From positions 1 through 10,212 of the forward strand of contig JBBRMU010000032.1 of the NCBI GenBank assembly GCA_038230655.1: a stretch of DNA of 10,212 nucleotides, given 5' to 3'. The DNA comes from JBBRMU01 sp038230655 (GTDB taxonomy: Bacteria; Patescibacteriota; Microgenomatia; UBA1406; GWC2-37-13). Positions within the stretch are counted from its first letter, which is position 1; every line of letters begins with the position of its first letter. Under the pieces are notes generated by a model. It made no database searches. It saw only the letters and a list, made by a program, of their open reading frames with translations, and was not told where the DNA came from. Positions 1 through 6,371 of the stretch are shown here, piece after piece. The translations under genes and the position numbers were made by a program.

Positions 1-1
1 G

Positions 2-1678
2 GATTTAACCGAGTATGTACCTCTCCAAAAAGAGGCAAAAGAAGGCAGAGTTGTAACTCAGTATGATATGTATTCGCTAGATCTAAATGTTAGTCCTAAC
101 GCTCTGGGATTAATGAAAATGGATATTTTGGGATTAAGAAACTTGACGACTTTAGGTGAAGCTCTTAAAATGGTTGAAAAGACAACAGGAAAGAAAATTA
201 ATATTTATGATATTCCAGTAGATAATGCAAAAACGTATGAGCTAATTTCAAACGGTCAAACTGTAGGTGTATTTCAACTCGAGTCGGCAGGAATGCAGAG
301 GCTTTGTAAAGACTTTAAACCAAATAAAATCTCAGACCTCGCGGCCATAGGAGCACTTTATAGACCTGGTCCTATGGATCTTATTCCAACCTTTATTGAG
401 GGAAAAAAACATCCAAAAAAAATTAAGTATCTTCACCCGGATTTAATTCCAATTTTCCAAGAAACTTATGGTGTTCTTGTCTATCAGGAGCAGGTACTAG
501 AAATCGCTAATAAAATGGCTGGTTACTCACTTGGAGAGGCTGATATTTTGCGTAGAGCAATGGGCAAAAAAAAGAAAGAGATCATGGAGAAAGAAAAGAA
601 GAAATTTGTTGACGGATGTGTCAAAAATGGGTATCAGAAAAAGACGGCAGAGGATATTTATGCCTTTGTGGAGAAGTTTGCTGCCTATGGGTTTAATAAG
701 TCTCATGCAGCTTCTTACGCCCTTATTTCATACTGGACAGCTTACCTCAAAGCAAACTACCCAATCGAGTTTATAACAGCATTACTGACAGCTGAGCTTC
801 AAGGAGTTGCAGGTCCACTTCGAGAGCAAAAAATGGCACAGGCACTTGAAGAATGTAGAAGAATGGATATTGCTGTTTTGCCTCCTGATATTAATAAAGC
901 AGAGTATAACTTTACAATTGAAGGAAGGTCTATTCGTTTTGGATTATCAGCTATAAAAAATATTGGTCTTGCAGCAATAGAGTCGATAATTGAGGCTAGA
1001 TCAACTGGGGTATTTGAAGGCTTTAAGGATTTTCTGATGCGAGTTGATCTCAGAAAAGTCAATAAAAAAACTGTAGAGAGTCTAATTAAAGCTGGAGTTT
1101 TTGAAAAATTTGCCAATAGGGCAACTCTTTTGTCAGCATATCCTCCACTTGCAAAGGAGATTATAGATAAAAAAGCAGAGGCAATTCAAGGACAGTTTGC
1201 CCTATTTTCAGGCGGTACTGTGGAGTCGATTAAGAAAGATTCATTTCAATCTTTACCTGAGGTTTCAGAGGACGAGATATGCGAGATGGAAAGAGAGGTG
1301 ATTGGGTTTTTGTTAACACGGAATCCCCTAAGCCAGTATAAGGAAATTATTGAGTTAAAGGTTAAGAAAAAACTTGGAGAAATTACAACTGAAGATGTAA
1401 AATCAACATTAATTCTCGCTGGATGTATTAGTGCAAAAAAGGTGATAAAAACAAAGAAGGATAATGCTGAGATGGCCTTTTTGACGGTATATGACGAGAC
1501 TGGATCTCTTGAGGTTATTACTTTTCCCAAAGCATATGCTTCACTAAAACATTTTTTGAATGTCAACACTGCAATTTTGTTTAAAGGTAAGGTAGATAAT
1601 AAAGATGATAAACTAACGATTCTACTTGATAACGCTGTAAACTTGGAGAGATCTAAAAAAGATAAGGCTGTTAGCTGA
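2..1678 (+). CDS. dnaE: DNA polymerase III alpha subunit, C-terminal part (5' end outside window)
   Basis: Replicative DNA polymerase catalytic subunit, cut by the window start; 558 residues are visible. The frame is already open at base 2 and reads a typical DnaE stretch (EYVPLQKEAKEGRVVTQYDM) before the first internal ATG at 68, so that ATG is not the gene start. The motif KMDILGLRNLT (bases about 116-148) corresponds to the region of the third catalytic aspartate in E. coli PolIII alpha (D555); the Asp codon is 122-124. Next come the conserved ALYRPGPMDLIP, YGVLVYQEQVL and GFNKSHAASYALISYWTAYLK blocks of the fingers region, a helix-hairpin-helix region, and a C-terminal OB-fold (about 1408-1660, LILAGCISAKK to LTILLDNAV). 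The protein ends soon after the OB-fold, without an obvious E. coli-style tau-binding tail. It stops at TGA 1676-1678. The PHP domain and first two catalytic Asp residues lie upstream, unseen. Identification is very secure. Confidence 0.97.
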   Translation, partial: DLTEYVPLQKEAKEGRVVTQYDMYSLDLNVSPNALGLMKMDILGLRNLTTLGEALKMVEKTTGKKINIYDIPVDNAKTYELISNGQTVGVFQLESAGMQRLCKDFKPNKISDLAAIGALYRPGPMDLIPTFIEGKKHPKKIKYLHPDLIPIFQETYGVLVYQEQVLEIANKMAGYSLGEADILRRAMGKKKKEIMEKEKKKFVDGCVKNGYQKKTAEDIYAFVEKFAAYGFNKSHAASYALISYWTAYLKANYPIEFITALLTAELQGVAGPLREQKMAQALEECRRMDIAVLPPDINKAEYNFTIEGRSIRFGLSAIKNIGLAAIESIIEARSTGVFEGFKDFLMRVDLRKVNKKTVESLIKAGVFEKFANRATLLSAYPPLAKEIIDKKAEAIQGQFALFSGGTVESIKKDSFQSLPEVSEDEICEMEREVIGFLLTRNPLSQYKEIIELKVKKKLGEITTEDVKSTLILAGCISAKKVIKTKKDNAEMAFLTVYDETGSLEVITFPKAYASLKHFLNVNTAILFKGKVDNKDDKLTILLDNAVNLERSKKDKAVS

Positions 1679-1695
1679 TATGTAGCCATAACATA

Positions 1696-1724
1696 TTGTA
1701 TATTGTGTTGTCTATTGGTATACT
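1696..1724 (+). promoter_or_regulatory. Candidate sigma70-type promoter of the atp operon
   Basis: TTGTAT at 1696-1701 and TATACT at 1719-1724 are separated by exactly 17 bases. The -10 matches consensus at 5 of 6 positions and the -35 at 4 of 6. It lies just after the dnaE stop and ahead of the first atp gene. Transcription would begin near 1730-1732, which rules out the TTG codons at 1703 and 1715 as starts of the next gene if this promoter is used. The match is seen directly; promoter activity is inferred. Confidence 0.6.
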
Positions 1725-1798
1725 TTTTTACATTAGAATTAGAAAAGTATAAACTGAAACCTCAAAAGGACATTCCGTATATCGATAAACAAGGTAAT

Positions 1799-2026
1799 GT
1801 GCAAGACTCGAAAAACCCTAAGTCAACAAAAGATAGTGAGCCTGTAGACTATGTAAAGTACATGAATATCGGGTTTTATTTAGCTGCTCCATTATTAATC
1901 AGCGTATTTTTGGGGTTGAAATTGGACGACATTTTTCACACAAAACCAACCCTAACTCTCTCCTTGATTGTCCTAGGTGCAGCTGCTACATTCTATAATT
2001 TAATAAAACTAACAAAAGATGCTTAA
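1799..2026 (+). CDS. atpI: AtpI/AtpZ-like small membrane protein of the ATP synthase operon
   Basis: Small protein with two predicted membrane segments (MNIGFYLAAPLLISVFLGLK and the LTLSLIVLGAAATFYNLI region). They flank a short polar turn with LDD and a KP motif, as in the AtpI/AtpZ family found first in many bacterial atp operons. In other bacteria this protein is linked to c-ring assembly or Mg/Ca uptake; here the role is inferred from family and position. The start is uncertain. The frame is open back to the dnaE stop at 1676, with TTG at 1703 and 1715, CTG at 1754 and GTG at 1799. I chose GTG 1799 because the promoter upstream would place transcription start near 1731, an AAGG lies a few bases before the GTG, and the resulting 75 residues fit the family. 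A start at 1754 (90 residues) remains possible. Its 3' end overlaps atpB by 8 bases, suggesting translational coupling. Confidence 0.75.
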   Translation: MQDSKNPKSTKDSEPVDYVKYMNIGFYLAAPLLISVFLGLKLDDIFHTKPTLTLSLIVLGAAATFYNLIKLTKDA

Positions 2027-2753
2027 TATAAGTATAAAAGCAGAACCAATTTTTGAATTATTTGGATTTCCTATTACAAATGCGTTTCTGACATCACTAG
2101 TTGTATTACTGATTTTATTTGTAGGATCCAGATACTATGATCAGCAGATTAAAAGTAGAAAAAAATCTCAACTATTCTATTTTATTCATCTTTTACTTAC
2201 TGAGTCATATACCTTATTTAAGGGAATTTTACGAGAAAATACAGATGTTTTATTTCCTCTTGTTGGTGCTTTTTTCTTTTTTATACTACTTCAAAACTGG
2301 TTCGGGCTATTGCCTGGTGTGGGCAGTTTATTAGTAAGAGGGCAACATAATACCGAACTAATACCTTTTTTTAGAGGTGCATCTGCTGATTTAAATACAA
2401 CCCTTGCTCTGGGATTAGTCTCCGTAGTTGCGATGCAGTATTACGGTGTCAGGTTTTTAGGTTGGTCTGGCTACTTAAAAAAGTATTTTAACTTCTCAAA
2501 TCCTATTAACTTTTTTCTTGGTATACTTGAGATAATTTCGGAAATATCACGAGTTTTATCATTCTCATTCCGTTTATTTGGTAATGTTTTCGCAGGAGAA
2601 GTGTTATTATTAGTCATTGCCTTTCTGATTCCTATCCTGGTTTCATTTCCATTTTTTATGATGGAAATATTTGTTGGATTTGTTCAGGCACTTGTGTTTT
2701 CAATGCTAACAGCTGTGTTCTTGAGTATGGCTGTTGCAAAACATCACGGATAA
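2019..2753 (+). CDS. atpB: ATP synthase Fo subunit a
   Basis: Membrane subunit forming the two ion half-channels against the c-ring; 244 residues, a normal length for bacteria. Several hydrophobic segments are visible (about residues 20-37, 76-96, 125-142, 163-180, 190-212, 215-240). The signature block LSFSFRLFGNVFAGE contains the essential stator arginine, R185 here, aligned with R210 of E. coli; E194 follows in AGE. DLNTTLALG before it is the other typical motif. The start ATG lies inside the last codons of the atpI-like gene (8-base overlap) and has no Shine-Dalgarno sequence, so translation probably depends on ribosomes arriving from upstream. The gene ends in TAA, followed by an 83-base gap to atpE. 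Identification is very secure. Confidence 0.97.
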   Translation: MLNISIKAEPIFELFGFPITNAFLTSLVVLLILFVGSRYYDQQIKSRKKSQLFYFIHLLLTESYTLFKGILRENTDVLFPLVGAFFFFILLQNWFGLLPGVGSLLVRGQHNTELIPFFRGASADLNTTLALGLVSVVAMQYYGVRFLGWSGYLKKYFNFSNPINFFLGILEIISEISRVLSFSFRLFGNVFAGEVLLLVIAFLIPILVSFPFFMMEIFVGFVQALVFSMLTAVFLSMAVAKHHG

Positions 2754-2754
2754 A

Positions 2755-2783
2755 TTGGATGGAGTACTATATACGATTATAGT
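2755..2783 (+). promoter_or_regulatory. Possible internal promoter ahead of atpE
   Basis: TTGGAT (2755-2760) and TATAGT (2778-2783, 5 of 6 to consensus) are spaced by 17 bases, starting 2 bases after the atpB stop. The -35 is weak (3 of 6). The -10 overlaps an inverted repeat ACTATA/TATAGT (2766-2771/2778-2783), so part of the match may reflect that repeat. An extra promoter here would raise c-subunit expression. Weak, sequence-only evidence. Confidence 0.3.
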
Positions 2784-2821
2784 AATTAATTGAAAATTAA
2801 AGTTATTATTAGTTATTTAAA

Positions 2822-2830
2822 AAGGGGGTG
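2822..2830 (+). promoter_or_regulatory. Strong Shine-Dalgarno site of atpE
   Basis: AAGGGGGTG lies 6 bases before ATG 2837 and is the only strong Shine-Dalgarno sequence before any gene in this window. It decides the start: the in-frame GTG at 2828-2830 is inside the ribosome binding site itself, so ATG 2837 is preferred. A strong site fits the need for many c subunits per enzyme. Confidence 0.75.
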
Positions 2831-2836
2831 TTCGAA

Positions 2837-3064
2837 ATGGATGCAGCAGCAATGAAAAATTTAGCAGCAGGTCTAGCAATTGGAATTGGTGCTCTAGGAC
2901 CAGGAATTGGTATTGGATTAATTGGTGCTAAAGCGGCAGAAGCCTTAGGGAGAAATCCAGAAGCAGAATCAGCAGTGAGAACAACAACAATTTTAGCTCT
3001 CGCTTTCGCAGAAGCTATCGCTATTTACGCCTTAGTCGTAGCTCTAGTATTAAAATTCACATAA
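2837..3064 (+). CDS. atpE: ATP synthase Fo subunit c (proteolipid ring)
   Basis: 75-residue hairpin protein that forms the rotating membrane ring. The first helix is glycine-rich (GLAIGIGALGPGIGIGLIGAKAAEA), the cytoplasmic loop carries the conserved RNP (GRNPEAE), and the second helix holds the ion-binding glutamate in LAFAEAIAIYALVVALVL. The residues after that Glu are Ala-Ile, not the Ser-Thr of Na+-binding rings such as Ilyobacter, so a proton-binding ring is the better inference. ATG 2837 is chosen over GTG 2828 because the GTG lies within the Shine-Dalgarno. An isolated gene with an 83-base leader gap and a hairpin after it, it is likely expressed above its neighbours. Identification is very secure. 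Confidence 0.97.
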   Translation: MDAAAMKNLAAGLAIGIGALGPGIGIGLIGAKAAEALGRNPEAESAVRTTTILALAFAEAIAIYALVVALVLKFT

Positions 3065-3077
3065 TTTGTATATTGTC

Positions 3078-3105
3078 TGTACCGTAAACATAGGTCTACG
3101 GTACA
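3078..3105 (+). promoter_or_regulatory. Perfect 9-bp hairpin in the atpE-atpF gap
   Basis: TGTACCGTA (3078-3086) and TACGGTACA (3097-3105) are perfect inverted copies around a 10-base loop, 13 bases after the atpE stop. No T-run follows, so it is not a typical intrinsic terminator. It could protect the 3' end of a processed atpE message, attenuate transcription, or bind a protein. The structure is seen; the function is inferred. Confidence 0.6.
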
Positions 3106-3132
3106 AGGTAGTATATAAATTTCAATAATTAT

Positions 3133-3642
3133 ATGGAACAGTTTGGTTTAGACATAAAACTCTTAATTGCTCAGGTGACGAATTTTTTGATATTTCTGTT
3201 TATTTTCAAAAAGTTTATCTCGAAGCCGTTTGGCAACTATATTGCTAATGAGAAAAAGAAAGAAAATGAAAAAGAGAAGATGATGAAGGAGCTATCTGAA
3301 AGATATGAAAAAATGAAGGAAGAAGAAAAAAAATGGCAGTTGGGGATGCAAAAGGAAAAAGAAGCAATACTTTCTGAAACAGCTAAAATCGCGGAACGCT
3401 TAAAAAATGATACCCTTGCTCAAACCAAGAAAGATTCGGAGGAAATATTAGCAAAAGCTGAGAAACAAATTTCCAACGAACGCCAAACACTCTATGATGA
3501 TCTTAAAAGAAAGACAGTCGACTTGAGCACATATATGGTTGAAAGAGGCTTAAGAGAGTATTTGACAGAAGATGTCCAAAGAAACCTGACAAACCATATT
3601 GTTAATAAGTTAGGCAAAGATGTCTCAAAGTATGAAAACTAA
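3133..3642 (+). CDS. atpF: ATP synthase Fo subunit b (stator stalk)
   Basis: 169-residue peripheral stalk protein. A single N-terminal membrane helix (about residues 10-29, LLIAQVTNFLIFLFIFKKFI) with the family pattern of an Asn in the helix and a basic end is followed by a long, highly charged Lys/Glu coiled-coil region (about 38-125). The tail with GLREYLTEDVQRNLTNHIVNKL is like other b subunits, where it contacts delta. The length is normal and there is no fused delta domain. The start ATG has no Shine-Dalgarno; upstream bases are A/T-only apart from one C. Its end overlaps the short atpH gene by 23 bases (or 11 if atpH uses its second ATG). Contains an A8 run at 3326-3333. Identification is secure. 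Confidence 0.95.
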   Translation: MEQFGLDIKLLIAQVTNFLIFLFIFKKFISKPFGNYIANEKKKENEKEKMMKELSERYEKMKEEEKKWQLGMQKEKEAILSETAKIAERLKNDTLAQTKKDSEEILAKAEKQISNERQTLYDDLKRKTVDLSTYMVERGLREYLTEDVQRNLTNHIVNKLGKDVSKYEN

Positions 3643-3895
3643 GTACGGAAAAAAAAAGAAAGTAAGAGTCATCAAACCCATAAAGGCAGTCATTACCTCT
3701 GCCTATCAGCTCAATGACACTGAAATTAATGAGTTAAAGAGCAAATTTCCATTAATGGGAACATACGAAGTTGAAAATATTATTAATCCAGCAATTCATG
3801 CAGGAGTAATTATTAATGTTGGTACAAAACGGATAGATTTATCACTGGAGCGCGGATTACAAAATTTAAAACAATTTATCTATGAAAACAGCTGA
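3620..3895 (+). CDS. atpH: ATP synthase delta subunit, C-terminal domain only
   Basis: 91 residues, about half the usual 175-180. From about residue 22 it matches the C-terminal domain of F1 delta/OSCP: IKAVITSAYQLNDTEINELK, then NPAIHAGVIINVGTKRIDLS, and a final helix LERGLQNLKQFI. In the family this domain binds the tip of the b stalk. The N-terminal six-helix domain, which holds the N-terminal helices of the alpha subunits, is missing. Upstream DNA is occupied by atpF in another frame, so no frameshift can restore it. A basic head (KTKYGKKKKVRVIKPIK) takes its place. The start may be ATG 3620 (weak AGG five bases upstream) or ATG 3632. An A9 run (3649-3657) lies ten codons in. The gene overlaps atpF at its start and atpA by 14 bases at its end (TGA 3893-3895). 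Family assignment is good; function of a one-domain delta is inferred. Confidence 0.85.
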   Translation: MSQSMKTKYGKKKKVRVIKPIKAVITSAYQLNDTEINELKSKFPLMGTYEVENIINPAIHAGVIINVGTKRIDLSLERGLQNLKQFIYENS

Positions 3896-5393
3896 TCAAT
3901 ATGTAAAAGAAATCGAGACAAATGTAGACCAGTTTCATCCTGATGTAAAGCAGGAGGAAATAGGCTGGGTCACGCAAGTGAAGGATGGGATAGTAAACCT
4001 GAGAGGTCTGAACAATGTATCATACTCAGAGTTAATCGAGTTCGAAAATGGTGTTCAGGCGATGGTCATTGATTTGTTACCAGATGAAGTAGCGACTATT
4101 GTTCTTGGAGACTACCTAACTTTAAGAGCCGAAGATACTGCTCGGGCAACAGGTAAAACTCTCTCAATTCCTATTTCGGATGAAATTTTAGGTCGTGTTG
4201 TCAATCCACTTAACGAGGTAATAGATGGAGATCCTAATATGAAGTCAACAAAAGACATTCCAGTAGAAAAAATTGCACCCGGTGTTGTATATAGAAAGTC
4301 GGTCACAGTCCCTCTGCAAACGGGAATTAAAGCTGTTGACGCCTTGGTCACTATCGGACGTGGTCAACGCGAACTTATAATTGGCGATAGAGGTACCGGT
4401 AAAACATCCATTGCAATTGATGCAATTCTTAACCAGGCAAAAGAAGGCGTGATCTGTATCTACTGAGCGATTGGCCAGAAAAACTCAAAGGTTGCTAATA
4501 TCGTTGAACTCCTCAAGAAGAATAAGTCAATGGAGTATACTGTTGTCGTGAACGCGTCAGCATCTGATCCGGCAACTATGCAGTATCTTGCACCTTATAG
4601 TGCAACTGCAATTGGAGAGTACTTTATGGCGCAAGGCAAAGATGTTCTTATAATTTATGATGATCTCAGCAAACATGCATGGGCATACCGTGAAATTTCA
4701 CTTGTTTTGAGAAGACCTGCAGGAAGAGAGGCTTATCCCGGGGACGTTTTTTATCTTCACTCCAGACTTTTAGAAAGAGCTTGTCGGATAGATGAAAAAT
4801 ACGGCGGCGGTTCAATTACAGCACTACCAATAATTGAGACCTTAGAAGGAGATGTATCAGCCTATATCCCAACGAACGTTATTTCAATTACTGATGGACA
4901 GATTGTTATGGACTCTGATCTTTTTAACGCTGGTATGCGACCAGCAATTAATGTCGGACTTTCTGTTTCGCGCGTAGGTGGAGCTGCTCAAACGAAAGCG
5001 ATGAAACAGGTTGCGGGTAAGTTGAAGCTCGACCTTGCTCAATATAGAGAGATGGCAGCATTTTCTCAGTTTGAGTCAGATCTTGATCCTGAGACCAAAA
5101 AATTTCTAAATAGAGGAGCCCGTCTAACTCAAATATTAAAGCAGAAAAATAATAATCCTTATGATCTTGCAACTGAAGTTGCTGTTATCTGGGTCGTTAC
5201 AAAAGGATTTTTAGATGAGATGGAAATAAGCAAAATTGATGCTTTTGAAGCAAGGTTTGTGGATGCATTTCACACTGAAAAAAAAGATTTAATTAAAAAG
5301 TTGAATAAAAATAAAGCATTGGATGAAGCTGATGAAAAAGAACTTGAAAAATTCGTAAAGCCAATGATAAAAGTGGCCGACAGTAAAAAATAA
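3882..5393 (+). CDS. atpA: ATP synthase F1 subunit alpha, interrupted by one in-frame TGA
   Basis: Non-catalytic nucleotide-binding subunit of the F1 head. Read through the TGA at 4464-4466 (codon 195), the frame is 503 codons, normal for alpha. Visible parts: N-terminal helix (ADQYVKEIETNVDQF), beta-barrel domain, Walker A GDRGTGKT (168-175, K174), a conserved CIY strand, then the TGA, then AIGQKNSKVANIVELLKKN, Walker B VLIIYDD (255-261), RRPAGREAYPGDVFYLHSRLLERA, and the arginine finger in SVSRVGG (R364). The stop splits Walker A from Walker B. The first piece is 3882-4463; the second could restart only at an ATG such as 4530, which lacks a Shine-Dalgarno. Neither piece shows decay, so this is a sequencing error, a new nonsense mutation or true readthrough. 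W267 in HAWAYR replaces the Val of E. coli alpha. The start overlaps atpH by 14 bases; atpG follows after 7 bases. Gene identity is certain; integrity is not. Confidence 0.95.
4464..4466 (+). other. In-frame TGA codon inside atpA
   Basis: This codon falls in the conserved CIY-x-AIGQK segment, where E. coli alpha and many others have Val at x. TGA is one base from Cys (TGT/TGC), Trp (TGG), Gly (GGA), Arg (AGA/CGA), Ser (TCA) and Leu (TTA), but two from any Val codon. It is the only in-frame TGA in all the coding sequence of the window. Confidence 0.95.
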
Positions 5394-5400
5394 ATTTAAT

Positions 5401-6249
5401 ATGAACTTACGCCAAGTACGAAAAAAAATTAAGTCAGTTTCTAATGTGAAGAAGATAACAAAGGCTATGCAGCTTGTGTCTGCTGTGAAGATGAAAAAAG
5501 CTCAGACAGTAGCTATCGAAGGAAGACCTTATCAGATAAAATTAGAAGAACTTTTTTATAGAGTCCTTCCTAGTATCGATGTGTCGATGTCACCTCTTTT
5601 AAACATAGTACATAAAGACTCTGCAAGAGAGCTTACTATATTAATTTCGTCAAATAAAGGATTGTGCGGAGCATTCAATATGAATTTATTTAGAGCGATT
5701 TTGAAAAATATGAACATCAAAAACTCTGATTTTATTACTTTAGGAAAAAAAGGGACGATTTTTGCATCATTAATGGGAGGTAAAATTCTAGCAGATTTTT
5801 CATCTACCACCTCATCGTCAGATGTAGCTGCAGTTTTTGAGCTACTTCTCAAAAGCTATCTCGAAGGCACATATACTAAAGTTTCTCTAGCATATAACCG
5901 ATTCATCTCAACACTCAGAAACGAACCAACAATAGAGCAGCTGCTACCTTTTGAAATCCTAACTAAAAATGTAGAAAATCTTGATAAACACGACTATCTT
6001 GTAGAACCGGACAAACAAAAACTTTTCGAGCAGATACTTATTAACTTTCTCGAAGAGAAAATTAGATCAGCTATTCAAAACAGCGAGGCGAGTGAGCATT
6101 CAGCTCGAATGTTAGCTATGAAAAATGCTACGGATAACGCCACCGATGTTATTTATAGTTTAACTAAGACAAGAAATAACCTTAGACAGCAGAAAATTAC
6201 TTATGAGTTGCTGGATATGATTACGGCAAAGGAGTCAATAGAGGAATAG
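5401..6249 (+). CDS. atpG: ATP synthase F1 subunit gamma (rotor shaft)
   Basis: 282-residue central shaft that turns inside the alpha/beta ring and couples it to the c-ring. The N-terminal helix MNLRQVRKKIKSVSNVKKIT followed by KAMQLVSAVKMKKAQ is the family signature. The central Rossmann-like part carries SSNKGLCGAFN (residues about 83-93), and the C-terminal helix has SEASEHSARMLAMKNATDNA followed by LTKTRNNLRQQKIT, the pair that builds the coiled coil. The length is normal and no extra regulatory insert, such as the chloroplast Cys loop, is seen. The start ATG is 7 bases after the atpA stop with only A/T before it and no Shine-Dalgarno, so coupling to atpA translation is likely; the TGA in atpA could therefore affect it. 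Ends in TAG, the only TAG stop in the window. Identification is very secure. Confidence 0.97.
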   Translation: MNLRQVRKKIKSVSNVKKITKAMQLVSAVKMKKAQTVAIEGRPYQIKLEELFYRVLPSIDVSMSPLLNIVHKDSARELTILISSNKGLCGAFNMNLFRAILKNMNIKNSDFITLGKKGTIFASLMGGKILADFSSTTSSSDVAAVFELLLKSYLEGTYTKVSLAYNRFISTLRNEPTIEQLLPFEILTKNVENLDKHDYLVEPDKQKLFEQILINFLEEKIRSAIQNSEASEHSARMLAMKNATDNATDVIYSLTKTRNNLRQQKITYELLDMITAKESIEE

Positions 6250-6270
6250 TTAGGAACGCGGGGTCCTAAC
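6249..6270 (+). promoter_or_regulatory. 7-bp hairpin directly at the atpG stop
   Basis: GTTAGGA (6249-6255) and TCCTAAC (6264-6270) are perfect inverted copies around an 8-base G-rich loop (ACGCGGGG). The left arm starts on the last base of the atpG stop codon. No T-run follows, so it is a poor intrinsic terminator. It may act in mRNA processing or stability. The inverted repeat is seen; the role is inferred. Confidence 0.5.
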
Positions 6271-6278
6271 CCTAGAAA

Positions 6279-6313
6279 TCTCATAATTTTATATAAATAT
6301 GAAAATTCTGAGA
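6279..6313 (+). promoter_or_regulatory. Long AT-rich hairpin in the atpG-atpD gap
   Basis: TCTCATAATTTT (6279-6290) pairs with AAAATTCTGAGA (6302-6313) over 12 positions with one mismatch, around an 11-base A/T loop. Only 8 bases separate it from the hairpin before it. The two may form a tandem structure that blocks or slows transcription or 3' decay before atpD, which has its own candidate promoter. Confidence 0.5.
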
Positions 6314-6337
6314 CCTCCGACTCTCGCAACCGAAGTA

Positions 6338-6365
6338 TTAACTTAACTAGATTACAATTTATAAT
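6338..6365 (+). promoter_or_regulatory. Candidate atpD promoter giving a leaderless mRNA
   Basis: A perfect TATAAT at 6360-6365 has TTAACT (4 of 6) at 6338-6343, spacer 16. The -10 ends 6 bases before ATG 6372, so transcription would start at or very close to the A of the ATG. No Shine-Dalgarno is present. The sequence match is direct; leaderless expression is inferred. Confidence 0.5.
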
Positions 6366-6371
6366 ACATAT

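Noticed and set aside
531..776. Small ORFs on other frames and the minus strand (for example 531-776, 799-1116, 4948-5172, 6866-7108)
   Set aside because: They lie wholly inside strongly conserved genes, resemble no family, and have the low-complexity composition of shadow translations.
1703..1798. TTG 1703 as start of the atpI-like gene
   Set aside because: The TTG lies between the -35 and -10 of a good promoter candidate, and the added residues (Cys-rich hydrophobic, then charged) do not look like the family N-terminus. Kept as an alternative only.
2828..2836. GTG 2828 as the atpE start
   Set aside because: It is part of the Shine-Dalgarno sequence serving ATG 2837, and the longer N-terminus is not typical.
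3133..3895. b-delta fusion as in mycobacteria
   Set aside because: atpF ends with a normal b-type tail and TAA, and atpH is in a different frame with its own ATG codons. The two only overlap.
4464..4466. Genome-wide recoding of UGA as glycine or tryptophan
   Set aside because: Only one in-frame TGA occurs in more than 3,000 codons, although Gly is frequent. Trp positions such as those in dnaE YWTAYL and atpB NWFGLL use TGG. TGA ends dnaE and atpH at family-typical places.
4464..4499. Selenocysteine insertion at the atpA TGA
   Set aside because: ATTGGC/GCTAAT (4470-4475/4494-4499) can form a 6-bp stem with a G-T pair, but the 18-base loop does not resemble a bacterial SECIS. The bases code for the conserved AIGQK, and alpha subunits are not known selenoproteins.
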